Below are positions 47,714 through 55,897 of a stretch of DNA of 64,000 bases, piece by piece. Origin of the DNA: a virus. Made by a program: the position numbers and the translations under genes. The stretch spans positions 21,866-85,865 of IMG/VR virus record IMGVR_UViG_3300042860_003408; one strand, written 5' to 3'. The notes under the pieces are model-generated. The model was not told where the DNA came from and did not search any database. It saw only the letters and a list, made by a program, of their open reading frames with translations. The first letter of the stretch is position 1. Each line of letters begins with the position of its first letter.

Positions 47714-48475
47714 TTACAAGACGAAGTCAAATTCTATTGCTTCAGGAATTGCTTCATTTGATATTGATTCTTGTCCTGCCTCAGCAGAACCGCTTTCTTT
47801 AAGAGCTTCGCTCTCTTTTACTAACTCATCAAACTTTTCAGTTTCAAAGGTAATAAACTTTTTTGTCTTTTCTGCTTTTTCCAAAGCAAGTATTAATGCA
47901 TCTTTCGTTAATACAGAGTCTTTTTCTACGAACTTCTCTATTATCTGATTAAGATTTAATCCTGCGATTGAAATGTTTTCAAGGCCAAATAATTTCTCTT
48001 CTTTTGAATTTGATATCATTTTGGCTGTATGAGAGCAATCTGCTAGAAAATATTTTACTAAATCTTCTGTTGTGTTAATTACAACATAGATTTGCTCTTT
48101 TACACCTCTAAAGTAAGAGGACATGCAATCTCTGTTAAAAATAGATGATACAACTCTTTCTGGCCCAAGCAATGACAATATGTTTTTTAATTCCACGTTA
48201 TCTTCTTTTGACCCAAATTTTATTAAATCATCGCCAATACATTTGTGTTTTAACACCTCTATATTGTGTCTTGAGCATTCGTACTTAAATGAATCTACTC
48301 CTGTTGAACTAAAATTATTTCTTCTAATTCTTTCAAGGGCTGTAGCTTTTATTATTCTTTTTGAATAATATTCAAAGTCAGTAACGATTGGAATTACTCC
48401 AGTCATATCAGACATCCTGTTTACTATGTCTATTACTAGGCTGTTCTCAACTCCTTTTTCTACTAAGTATACCAT
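47714..48475 (-). CDS. Hypothetical protein
   Basis: The product has 253 residues, alpha/beta, with an acidic Glu/Ser-rich C-terminal tail (about 215-253) that looks disordered. The centre includes C-I-G-D-D-L-I-K-F-G-S-K-E-D and several scattered Cys but no clear metal site. It starts two bases after the upstream gene ends (48,478), so it is co-expressed with it. No domain is recognised. Confidence 0.5.
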   Translation of the reverse strand: MVYLVEKGVENSLVIDIVNRMSDMTGVIPIVTDFEYYSKRIIKATALERIRRNNFSSTGVDSFKYECSRHNIEVLKHKCIGDDLIKFGSKEDNVELKNILSLLGPERVVSSIFNRDCMSSYFRGVKEQIYVVINTTEDLVKYFLADCSHTAKMISNSKEEKLFGLENISIAGLNLNQIIEKFVEKDSVLTKDALILALEKAEKTKKFITFETEKFDELVKESEALKESGSAEAGQESISNEAIPEAIEFDFVL

Positions 48476-48477
48476 GG

Positions 48478-48909
48478 TTATTCTTCAAATTTGAAATCGG
48501 TATCCTTATTGAAGTTGTCAATCATTTCAGATAGTTTATCTATCTCAACATTTATTTCCTGAAGATCACCATCGATTTTCTTTTTAGAAATAACGCCGTT
48601 TGTTGTGTACTTCTTAAGGCCCAATAGTTTTACTTTTTGTTCTTTAAGCTGTTGCAATGCGAAAATGGTTGGATATATACAATCCTCTGGCAAGTCTTCA
48701 ATTTTCTTTAAGCCCATATTAGCTGCTTGAATAGCAACTTTTATGCCTACTAATTTAATTGAATCCGAAATGATTGTTTTCATTAAGGCATCAACATTGT
48801 AGTGTGATTTTGATTTGTCAACTTGATTGAACGCATATATACGTTCCCAATTTTTTTTAATGTCACTTATTAGCGACTCGCGTTTTGAAATTAATTCGTT
48901 TGTTTTCAT
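48478..48909 (-). CDS. Hypothetical helical / coiled-coil protein
   Basis: The product has 143 residues, Lys/Glu/Ile-rich, with heptad-like C-terminal helices (I-N-V-E-I-D-K-L-S-E-M-I-D-N-F). There is no enzyme motif. The leader holds two T-W-A-T-C-A-A motifs (48,916-48,922 and 48,930-48,936 on the + strand reading) and, further upstream, the tRNA-like element at 48,960-49,037. It is followed after two bases by the next gene. Confidence 0.5.
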   Translation of the reverse strand: MKTNELISKRESLISDIKKNWERIYAFNQVDKSKSHYNVDALMKTIISDSIKLVGIKVAIQAANMGLKKIEDLPEDCIYPTIFALQQLKEQKVKLLGLKKYTTNGVISKKKIDGDLQEINVEIDKLSEMIDNFNKDTDFKFEE

Positions 48910-48959
48910 ATGATTTTGATAATTTTTTATTGATTAATTAAAATCATAGACTGGAAATC

Positions 48960-49037
48960 GTAAGGATTTTGGATTTGAACCAAATAGCCCACTAACTCAG
49001 GCTCGAATTATAAACCTGCCATAGTTGCATCCCCTTA
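48960..49037 (-). ncRNA. tRNA-like element with six-base anticodon-position loop
   Basis: On the - strand the ends TAAGGGG/ATCCTTA pair over six of seven positions, and the T arm (TTTGG, TTCAAAT, CCAAA) is perfect. A three-pair D-like stem encloses TATGGCAG, which has the conserved GG. The middle hairpin AATTC-GAGCCT-GAGTT has only a six-base loop without U33. At 77-78 nt the length is normal for a tRNA, but the decoding loop is not. It lies upstream of the gene starting at 48,909. Confidence 0.5.
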
Positions 49038-49070
49038 TTTTATACAGACTACACGCATGCTATCTTTTAT

Positions 49071-49115
49071 GGAGTTACCCAATAGCAATACATGTAGTTT
49101 GACGGAGTTACCCAA
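49071..49115. repeat. Pair of 12-bp direct repeats in the 48,910-49,136 spacer
   Basis: GGAGTTACCCAA occurs at 49,071-49,082 and again at 49,104-49,115, 33 bases apart start to start. The copies are exact over 12 bases and lie just downstream of the gene ending at 49,137 on the - strand. They could be protein-binding sites or parts of an RNA structure; nothing decides between these. Confidence 0.6.
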
Positions 49116-49136
49116 CTGTAATTTTTTTTGAATACG

Positions 49137-49622
49137 CTATTCCTCGTTTTCGATAATGACAAGGTGATTGCCATTATGAATTCTATCAGCAATGATTTCA
49201 GCGAAGCTTAATCCTTTCTGATATCTAAAAATTCGGGACTTTCCTCCCTTTTTGTCTTTTATCCTAAGATTTACCTCATCCTCACCGTCGTCTGGTAATT
49301 CTGGGTCTTCGTCGCTTAAATAAGCTGAGAATAAAAGACGGATGACCGAATTTCGGTCGTTTGTGGCAAATAATACTGCTATTGATTTAGCGCAAAGACT
49401 AGAAGCATATACCAAATCTTTCTTTTCAACATCGAGTTTTGCCAAGATGTCTTGTACCACAGTAAGGAAATCCTTACGTGGTTGAGTTAGATTTAGTATT
49501 TTAATACGGCTAGTAGCCATTATTATGCTTCCATCGTCAAGAACAAGTACTTTGCTATCGTATACCGACAACTCCCCTATGAGGATTGTCAGCAATGCTT
49601 TTTCTACTTCTCCTAGCTTCAT
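49137..49622 (-). CDS. Hypothetical protein
   Basis: The product has 161 residues. The N-terminal two thirds are alpha/beta (V-L-V-L-D-D-G-S-I-I-M-A-T). An acidic turn-rich segment P-E-L-P-D-D-G-E-D-E-V sits near 112-122, and the end is acidic. A GGAG Shine-Dalgarno precedes the start closely. It lies 20 bases after the 163-residue gene and shares its somewhat higher GC. No domain is recognised. Confidence 0.55.
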   Translation of the reverse strand: MKLGEVEKALLTILIGELSVYDSKVLVLDDGSIIMATSRIKILNLTQPRKDFLTVVQDILAKLDVEKKDLVYASSLCAKSIAVLFATNDRNSVIRLLFSAYLSDEDPELPDDGEDEVNLRIKDKKGGKSRIFRYQKGLSFAEIIADRIHNGNHLVIIENEE

Positions 49623-49642
49623 GTCGACTCCTTTCTACGAGA

Positions 49643-50134
49643 TTACTCGTTTTCAGACTCGAATTGAGCTGCGGCCCGGTTGTTTGCTTCTTTTGCTGCT
49701 TTCAAGGCTGCAATTTGAGCGTCAACATCTTCGCGAATAATTGTCAAACGTACGATTTCTCCATCGTTTGCAGAATTTGCGATTTCGTTAGCTACAACGT
49801 AGTTGCCGAAAATATTACGAACTCCATCAGTCTCACCTTCGTATTGTGAAGATTTTTTGATGATTGACTCGATCTGTTGATCGTTTAGCTTCAATGGAGC
49901 GTTTGCATCTCCGTTAATTGCTGTGACCCGGATACCTCCAGTGAGGTCCAACTCGCGAATAGACTTAACGCGAACAGATTCAATTGTTGTAAGAACTGCT
50001 GGTTTAGCAATACGAACATCTTCTGATTTATTTTTGTGGTTGTCATCCACATCTACGGTTTTAAACGTGTGTAAGTGCTGGCCATAAAATTGACCGATTA
50101 ATACTTTTGGACTTACTTTTTTATTTGGGTGCAT
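49643..50134 (-). CDS. Hypothetical protein with strong Shine-Dalgarno
   Basis: The product has 163 residues, with a basic N-terminus (H-P-N-K-K-V-S-P-K), a beta-rich middle (I-R-V-T-A-I-N-G-D) and an Ala/Glu/Asn-rich helical C-terminus (A-A-L-K-A-A-K-E-A-N-N-R-A-A). AAAGGAGGT stands seven bases before the ATG, unlike most right-arm genes, which suggests high expression. A TTGATAA motif (+ reading) lies at 50,171-50,177. It is the first gene after the 2.2 kb non-coding island. A nucleic-acid-binding role is possible but unproven. Confidence 0.55.
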   Translation of the reverse strand: MHPNKKVSPKVLIGQFYGQHLHTFKTVDVDDNHKNKSEDVRIAKPAVLTTIESVRVKSIRELDLTGGIRVTAINGDANAPLKLNDQQIESIIKKSSQYEGETDGVRNIFGNYVVANEIANSANDGEIVRLTIIREDVDAQIAALKAAKEANNRAAAQFESENE

Positions 50135-52327
50135 TTTTACCTCCTTTTTTAAAATTGATTTTTACTTGTTTTGATAACTTTTATTCCCAATGGTGCGCCT
50201 GAAAGGATTACATAACTCAAGGGAATCCATTTATAGGGTAAAAATATTTTTCCCAGACTCCTTCAATGCTAGTTGTTCCACACGGTACTAGACCCTGCAT
50301 TGGCACACCTAAGGTACTTAATATTTTTAAAGAAAATAGTCACGTTAATTACGATAACGTACAGGATCTTCACCTGCTCCGGATAACTTATATACTTACT
50401 CTGCAATGCTGGAGTGCATCGTTTTCGGTATAGCCATAGCCACTCAGACAATATTTATATGTAAATGCGAAATAAGGCCATTTAGAGGCTCATACAGACA
50501 CTTTCTTGCAGGAAATGTAGTTCTGTACTACTCCAAAATCAGGATGGCTTAAAACGCCTTAAAATACGTTGTTGCTTTTATATACATATATGCAAATTTG
50601 AGATTTCTTCAACATTTGCCTCTATATCTCGGCATCGCGGGGAAATATGGTTGGGATAGAAGTATTGCAATGGCTAGTTGCCTGCGTTCTATAGCATTTT
50701 TTCTCGGATTTGTCCCGAGCCAGTACCATAATAAAGGAATGTATATAGGAATGTTTCCTGTTTGGAAATTGCCTAAATCATAATTGATCTTATAGCGACT
50801 CTCATCTAGTTCCTTCTATTCTAATGTGATAGGGTGTCCTAAGTCTTGTAGTGCCCCTTGAAGTGCACGCATCAATGGATTTGATTCCATCTAGATCTAT
50901 TGTTTTCTATCGGGCCAGCTGACCGATAATTTTAATTGCGCTGGTATGTAGACTACTATCGTGTGACTACTTTTATTACATCAGGCAAGGATTACTCGCA
51001 AAGGCTATGAATTCACTTTTACTTTCATTGGTGTACCGCCGCTCCTTTGGACAGATTGGTAGGCTTGCTTTCATGTGTTCTGCTTGGCTTGCAGTACCTT
51101 ATGTATTCGGTAGTTGGTCCAAGGATTCACGACTCGTAATATTGAATTCAATTTATGGTTTTTTACAGTGTTTGACCATCCACTGACTTATTTTCTGCGT
51201 ATTGATTGCAGGACTCATACTTACCGAGACAGGGTAGTACTACGAAATTCAAATAAGATTTGCTTGATGTCTGGCTAGGACATCTGACGCTATACACGCT
51301 ATAGCAGCGGGGATTTTTTTTCTCGTCCCTAGAGTAACAATTTCGTTATGCATATTTTAGCCTGCAGGACGGCATTAACTGTTTCCATGATTGTTTCCGT
51401 GTTATAAATCAGTTAAACTCGAACACGTCGATTGCGCTAAGACCATTCAGGGGGTCACGTATTATTCCAAATACTACTAGCCGTCTCAGTTTTCTATATT
51501 TTACCCTCTATAGATTGTGCACACTTGACTGTGCGTGTAATTACATTCGCTACTTACTCCGAAGATTTCACTACTAGTGCATACAATTTTTCTGTATTTT
51601 TCAGCGCGGTTCCAAAGCCTACAACTGAATATTATGTCATTATTTTAGCTGACTTGCATTACCGCATAAATTCGCATCTCTCCATCTAAGGATCAGGGTG
51701 TTTTACGGACGTCTTCCCCTCGGTTTTGTTTAAAATTCTTTTTACCCGGCTTTTCCCTCTCAACTACTTGCGTTCATTGCATGGTTAAATCCAACTCCTG
51801 TTTTTTATCGACCTTTAAACTAGTTCGCCTGCTTGTTATTTCACTTGGCTCGTGACTGCTCCATGTCGCTGAACTCGCGCATTACTAATAATAAAATGAC
51901 ACCAAAGTGCCCGTGTCTTCCATTTCCACCATCCCTACTTCGCATTCAGGACTGAGATTCGAACTCAGAAATATTATTTCATAACGATTTTTTGTCTAAT
52001 AGGCAGATTTATTCCTACTGTGCTGCTCGCAACCCCATGTTGCGCATTGCTTCGGATCCTAACTTAAACTTTAATTGTTAATATGTATTTGATTACACTC
52101 TATTTAGTATTGCAGTCCATCTCATACTGCGGTCTTTAAGCCAATTTTGCCGATTGGTTTTAGGAATACTGTTCGACAAGCTTTTGTTCTTGTCTAGCCC
52201 AATTACATTTCTGCAATCTTATCAGTAGTTTTATCGTCCACTACAGCTTAGCGATGACGCGCATGTTAACCGTTTTATATAGCGCCATGCATTGGCTGCG
52301 CTCTCCTATTTTTCAACATAGGATAAT
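50135..52327. other. 2.2 kb non-coding island, GC-richer than its surroundings
   Basis: No convincing gene is found on either strand: open stretches are short and lack the start context of neighbouring genes. Rough counts on several 60-base lines give about 32-50% GC, against about 30% in adjacent coding sequence. Contents include a perfect T arm inside a tRNA-like element (51,945-52,062). Hairpins include GATGTC-CTAGCCA-GACATC near 51,267, ACGTTA with TAACGT near 50,350, TATCGG with CCGATA near 50,918, and a palindromic GGGTAAAAATATTTTTCCC near 50,236. Short-hairpin density is not above chance. A large structured RNA, an array of degenerate RNAs or a packaging/origin region are all possible. 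Confidence 0.6.
51945..52062 (-). ncRNA. Long tRNA-like element with perfect T arm
   Basis: The T arm CTGAG-TTCGAAT-CTCAG is perfect (51,952-51,968 on the + strand). The bases after it (TCCTGA) can pair with TTAGGA about 110 nt upstream, including one G-U, giving an acceptor-like stem. Between them lies a perfect hairpin CGCAAC-ATGGG-GTTGCG and no recognisable anticodon arm. At about 118 nt it is too long for a simple tRNA. The 5' end is uncertain. Confidence 0.35.
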
Positions 52328-52687
52328 TTAGTTATCTTTTGTTTCAACAAGGACAAATTGTCCGTCATCTAACTTAAGATACATGTTTCCGTTATCTACA
52401 GGGATATATCCATCTTCTACATCAGAAGAACTGATATAGTCAATATTATTGAACGAGTCTTTATAACCGTCCAATTTCCTGTAAAGTTCAAATATTCTTG
52501 ATTTTGCTAATTTTATTTTTATAGCCAAGCTATCAATTGCCTTTTTCATGTTGACTGAAACCTCTTCTTCTTTAATGTAGGTAATTTCTACTTGATAGAG
52601 TGTTTCCAACTGGCCTCTTACGTATATATACGGTTTAATTCGCTTAGAAATACTAAGCATAGAATTTACAATTTCTATGTTTGTCAT
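52328..52687 (-). CDS. Hypothetical protein
   Basis: The product has 119 residues, with a helical first two thirds (K-A-I-D-S-L-A-I-K-I-K-L-A-K-S-R-I-F-E-L) and a C-terminal acidic beta hairpin (D-N-G-N-M-Y-L-K-L-D-D-G-Q-F-V-L-V). There is no membrane segment or known motif. It is the last gene before the non-coding island and lies 11 bases after the membrane-anchored protein gene. Coiled-coil pairing with a neighbour is possible. Confidence 0.5.
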   Translation of the reverse strand: MTNIEIVNSMLSISKRIKPYIYVRGQLETLYQVEITYIKEEEVSVNMKKAIDSLAIKIKLAKSRIFELYRKLDGYKDSFNNIDYISSSDVEDGYIPVDNGNMYLKLDDGQFVLVETKDN

Positions 52688-52698
52688 ATTCTTGTATT

Positions 52699-53103
52699 TT
52701 ATATTAGCATTATCACTTCTGAAATATCCATCCCAGGCGCTACATCGAGCAATACTATCGGAACTGGCAATTCTTCAATTTGAGCAACTAATTGCTCTTC
52801 ATCTCCAGTGTCACTGTCTACGCATTTTTCATTATGCGTAATATTGTCAGCTACTACTGTTAACTCTCGAAGTTCAACAGGACCAAACTCTTCTACCACT
52901 GGCATTTCCTCCTCCAAAACAACAGGAGATTCTGGCATGTCAATTAGTAGTTTTTGTTGAAATACAATTGATTTCTCAATTATTTTTCCCTCTTTGTATG
53001 CAAAGACTTCTTTTTCAGGCTTACTTGCACCTATTCCTACTGTCAACCCAAACGAGAACGACATGAAGAATAATATGGTACTAATTATACCCTTTTTCTT
53101 CAT
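52699..53103 (-). CDS. Small membrane-anchored or exported protein
   Basis: The product has 134 residues. The N-terminus (M-K-K-K-G-I-I-S-T-I-L-F-F-M-S-F-S-F-G-L) is a signal peptide or single membrane anchor. The rest is acidic, with Val/Pro/Glu-rich repeats (P-V-V-L-E-E-E-M-P-V-V-E-E), so it would lie outside the cytoplasm. It overlaps the upstream 290-residue gene by 23 bases. A second membrane-anchored small protein is encoded at 54,026-54,406. Envelope modification or superinfection exclusion is conceivable but not shown. Confidence 0.5.
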   Translation of the reverse strand: MKKKGIISTILFFMSFSFGLTVGIGASKPEKEVFAYKEGKIIEKSIVFQQKLLIDMPESPVVLEEEMPVVEEFGPVELRELTVVADNITHNEKCVDSDTGDEEQLVAQIEELPVPIVLLDVAPGMDISEVIMLI

Positions 53104-53953
53104 AATCTTTTCGTTTTAAAAGTTCATTTCGTTTTAACGGAGAGCAGTGCTTTATAATCGAATCGATTCTTCTGCATACTGCTGTTCTATCACTCAAACC
53201 TTCCACCTCGCTTATAAAACTAATAGTTTTAGGGTCGTTTATGTAATAGTTTTTCATTGAAGACACTTTTGATAGAGTATCAACCACCATCATAGGGCGA
53301 CCTTCTTTTTCAAGAGGCGTTCTTCTGTTGATAGAATCATTCATAATCAAAGCAACATCCATATCGCTCCACGATTTTAAATGCTTCTTAATTGACAAAA
53401 ATGCTTTTGGTGCGCCATCATTCAATAGCGTATTTACAATGTATCTATCCCATAACTCAAATGGTTCATGGTTTTTGTACGCTTCGCGGATCGCTATCCA
53501 CGCTTTTGCATTTGGTAAAGCAGATTTATTCATTGAATTGAATATCTCCACTGCCTCTGCAATGTTTTTTGTAAACGAATGTGACATCAAAAAATCAAGC
53601 TGCTTCTTTTCAGGGTATTGCTTGTAGTTATCTTTTGTTACACGTTCATTAATTGTTTCCACCGGGGTAAACTCAATTACTTGTTGAGCTCCCATTGTTA
53701 TCGCTCTCATGCGATCTGGACCTACGACAAGAGATAATAAATCCTTGTCTATTTCAGACGGCGCCAATGCTTTCGCAATATTTTCAACATTGTTTCCAAT
53801 AGTGAATTGTAAGGCAGCCGACAATACTAGATATACTGCGTCCATTTGTTTTTCTAGAAAATCCTTTTCTTTGGAGCTTCTAGCTTTCAAAAAACGTTTC
53901 TCTAGTAATGAATGAAATTCCAGCATTTCTTTTGCGGTCATTTCAAATTTCAT
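53081..53953 (-). CDS. Hypothetical helical protein
   Basis: The product has 290 residues and is almost entirely helical (F-H-S-L-L-E-K-R-F-L-K-A-R-S-S-K-E-K-D-F-L). There is no membrane segment or catalytic motif. A GGAGGG Shine-Dalgarno lies just before the ATG and a TTGATAA motif (+ reading) at 53,968-53,974. It overlaps the downstream membrane-protein gene. It shares the sigma-factor neighbourhood but I cannot assign a role. Confidence 0.5.
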   Translation of the reverse strand: MKFEMTAKEMLEFHSLLEKRFLKARSSKEKDFLEKQMDAVYLVLSAALQFTIGNNVENIAKALAPSEIDKDLLSLVVGPDRMRAITMGAQQVIEFTPVETINERVTKDNYKQYPEKKQLDFLMSHSFTKNIAEAVEIFNSMNKSALPNAKAWIAIREAYKNHEPFELWDRYIVNTLLNDGAPKAFLSIKKHLKSWSDMDVALIMNDSINRRTPLEKEGRPMMVVDTLSKVSSMKNYYINDPKTISFISEVEGLSDRTAVCRRIDSIIKHCSPLKRNELLKRKDYEEKGYN

Positions 53954-54025
53954 TTTTCCCTCCTTTTTTGATAAAAGTTAATAATTTTTTTAAGACATTC
54001 AATTCAGTAATTTTTGGCCAAAAAG

Positions 54026-54406
54026 TTAGCTAGAATTTATGTCTATCAGATCAGATCTTGCTGCGTGCTCGCCTGGTGGCGCTTTTGCATTAAGATTAAT
54101 CACTTGCGACTTATCATGACTTCTTGAAACGAAAGTCATGGTAAGCATAGAGTGTCTGTTTGAATAGGACTCCACTTTCGTATTTGTCTGCAACTTCACT
54201 GAGACTGCAGTATACTTAATGGTATTCTCGGGCAAGACAACATCTAAATTAGTTACTAAGGCAGATATAGCTAGTACATCTTTCTTCAGCTCTGCTAGTT
54301 TAACTTCATCAGAAGCTATTATTGCAGAACTATAACCAACCGCGAAAAAGCTAAGGAGATACACTAGTCTTACTAGCATTTCCCATGTTTGATACATCTT
54401 CTTCAT
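54026..54406 (-). CDS. Single-pass membrane protein overlapping the sigma-factor gene (candidate anti-sigma or accessory)
   Basis: The product has 126 residues with one membrane segment at about 10-32 (L-V-R-L-V-Y-L-L-S-F-F-A-V-G-Y). The remainder contains a Ser/Thr-rich beta-like domain and would face outward if the positive-inside rule holds. The gene overlaps the ECF-type sigma gene by 56 bases, which implies coupled translation. ECF sigma genes are often followed by a membrane anti-sigma gene, so that role is a reasonable hypothesis. The small cytoplasmic N-terminus argues for caution. Confidence 0.5.
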   Translation of the reverse strand: MKKMYQTWEMLVRLVYLLSFFAVGYSSAIIASDEVKLAELKKDVLAISALVTNLDVVLPENTIKYTAVSVKLQTNTKVESYSNRHSMLTMTFVSRSHDKSQVINLNAKAPPGEHAARSDLIDINSS

Positions 54407-54956
54407 CTTTTTTGAAATTGTTGATTAGTTTTTTTCTTTGACGACTTATTGTCGCTTTTACAGTTCCAATGGAAACCTTTAACTCATCTGCAATTTGCTG
54501 ATAAGTATATTCTTTTCCATATCGAAGGTCCATAATACGCCTAGAAGACTCTGGCATATCATCAATAATCTCCTCTATCGAGGATCTTGATTGTTTATTA
54601 ATAAGGTCTTTTTCAGGATTAGAGTTATCGGTGTAAATAACCTCGAATGTCTCATCATCGTCAATACTTATATTGCTATTCTCAAGAGCGCCACTCCTGA
54701 TTTTATCAATAATCACATTGTTTGTAACCTTTTTAACCCACATCTCGAACGAAATATCCTTTGAATATTTATGAATATTTCTGAAAATTTTAGCTATTAT
54801 TTCAGACGAAATATCTTCTTCATCTTCATTGTTTTTAAATACATTTCGCACTAATCGCCTTACAACTGGCTCGTATTCTTTGTATAAAACTAAAAATGCT
54901 TTCTGATTGTTTGATTTTGCCAAGTCGACAAATTCTTTTGTTTCTTCTTTTGTCAT
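54351..54956 (-). CDS. RNA polymerase sigma factor, ECF-like sigma-70 family
   Basis: The 201-residue protein has sigma region 2 at about 20-95 (Y-E-P-V-V-R-R-L-V, D-I-S-S-E-I-I-A-K-I-F-R-N-I, then W-V-K-K-V-T-N-N-V-I-I-D). Region 4 is at about 135-185 (M-P-E-S-S-R-R-I-M-D-L-R-Y, then Y-T-Y-Q-Q-I-A-D-E-L and V-S-I-G-T-V-K-A-T-I-S-R). There is no region 3, which fits ECF factors. It would direct host RNA polymerase to phage promoters, complementing the virion polymerase. Its leader contains a hairpin and a possible pseudoknot (54,974-55,048). It overlaps the membrane-protein gene downstream. Confidence 0.85.
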   Translation of the reverse strand: MTKEETKEFVDLAKSNNQKAFLVLYKEYEPVVRRLVRNVFKNNEDEEDISSEIIAKIFRNIHKYSKDISFEMWVKKVTNNVIIDKIRSGALENSNISIDDDETFEVIYTDNSNPEKDLINKQSRSSIEEIIDDMPESSRRIMDLRYGKEYTYQQIADELKVSIGTVKATISRQRKKLINNFKKDEEDVSNMGNASKTSVSP

Positions 54957-54973
54957 AACTGTTATTTTTGTAT

Positions 54974-55048
54974 CCTTATGCTATATTCCAAGCATAAGGC
55001 CTATCCGGCTTTAATTACCACCATAACCGGACGTAGTTTTCCTGGTGG
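54974..55048 (-). promoter_or_regulatory. Structured leader of the sigma gene: H-type pseudoknot and 8-bp hairpin
   Basis: In - strand order, CCACC (55,048-55,044) pairs with GGTGG (55,022-55,018), while TCCGG (55,031-55,027) pairs with CCGGA (55,008-55,004). The two five-base stems interleave as in an H-type pseudoknot. A perfect eight-base hairpin CCTTATGC/GCATAAGG (54,999-54,974) follows, with a ten-base loop. The element starts seven bases after the TGA of the upstream gene and ends 17 bases before the sigma ATG. Confidence 0.45.
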
Positions 55049-55055
55049 GTTTCCC

Positions 55056-55715
55056 TCATTTCTTTTCATTTAGAATTATTTTAGGGGTTGTTCTTCTCAT
55101 TTTAACTCTTCCAAATTCATTTAAATAGTATTCATTTCCAGTTTTTGCTAAATATGTAGCTTTTTTATCAACTTTCCATGCATTTTTCATTAAATTCAAA
55201 ACTCTATCTAGCTCCAAAGTACTTTTTGGTCTATTAGTCGTCTTTATTGGATTTCTAAATTGTTCATAACATATTGAGTATTTTGCTTTTTCTACAATAT
55301 ACTCATTTTTTTCAGAATCCCATGGAGCAGTTATATCCCACTCTATTACTTTATATATATCTGGATTGCGCCAAATATCAATAAATGATTCTTTCTTCAA
55401 GTTTGAGCAATAAAATTTACCCATAGATATTTTAGCCAGGGTTTTATTTATTAATGAAGCTCTTTTCTCGTTTGTCATACCAAAAAATAATGTCCATAAC
55501 TCATACTTATATTTTGAATTAAATAGGATTAATAAATCTGGTAAGTTTTCATCACTTAGTCCAAGCGATATTCTTTTGCAAGCGCGACTCCAATATTCCA
55601 TAAATATATGATGACTTTGCGGATACAATATCTGCATTGCAACTCTATATTTAACGTCCTCTGACATCCAAATAGGACACCACCCAGGATTATTTTTGTT
55701 ATTTTCCCAATACAT
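55056..55715 (-). CDS. Hypothetical protein, Trp-rich
   Basis: The product has 219 residues with many Trp and Tyr residues (W-C-P-I-W-M-S near the start, E-W-D-I-T-A-P-W-D in the middle) and a Lys-rich C-terminus. There is no recognised motif or membrane segment. A TAATCAA motif lies one base before the ATG. The TGA stop is followed after seven bases by the pseudoknot of the sigma leader; reading through would add about 15 residues before TAA. Function unknown. Confidence 0.5.
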   Translation of the reverse strand: MYWENNKNNPGWCPIWMSEDVKYRVAMQILYPQSHHIFMEYWSRACKRISLGLSDENLPDLLILFNSKYKYELWTLFFGMTNEKRASLINKTLAKISMGKFYCSNLKKESFIDIWRNPDIYKVIEWDITAPWDSEKNEYIVEKAKYSICYEQFRNPIKTTNRPKSTLELDRVLNLMKNAWKVDKKATYLAKTGNEYYLNEFGRVKMRRTTPKIILNEKK

Positions 55716-55897
55716 ATTGATTATGTTAGAATTAAAAAAATTTATATCTGCTTAATGCATATCTTTAATACGCCAACACTTCGTATGGATGCTAAAGGCG
55801 TTTATGAATTGAATTCACAAATGCCAATGTAAGCAATAGTTTAGCTAGAATATAAGCTCAATTGGCCAAAACATTTGGTTTCTTTGCTTATATTTCA

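Noticed and set aside
50340-50470. GTCTGAGTGGC on the - strand looked like the start of a class II tRNA-Ser.
   Set aside because: No acceptor pairing, anticodon arm or standard T loop could be found; the 7-nt-loop stem near 50,370 has TGAAGAT in place of TTCxAxT.
50598-50783. A 61-codon + strand frame in the non-coding island.
   Set aside because: It opposes all neighbouring genes, has no start context and overlaps hairpins that continue beyond it; judged a chance frame in GC-richer sequence.
50135-52327. Many short perfect hairpins (five pairs or more, loops 3-10) in the 2.2 kb island.
   Set aside because: A rough expectation for random sequence is about 17 such hairpins in this length, close to what I counted, so density alone is not evidence. 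Only GC content, the T arm and the absence of genes are used.
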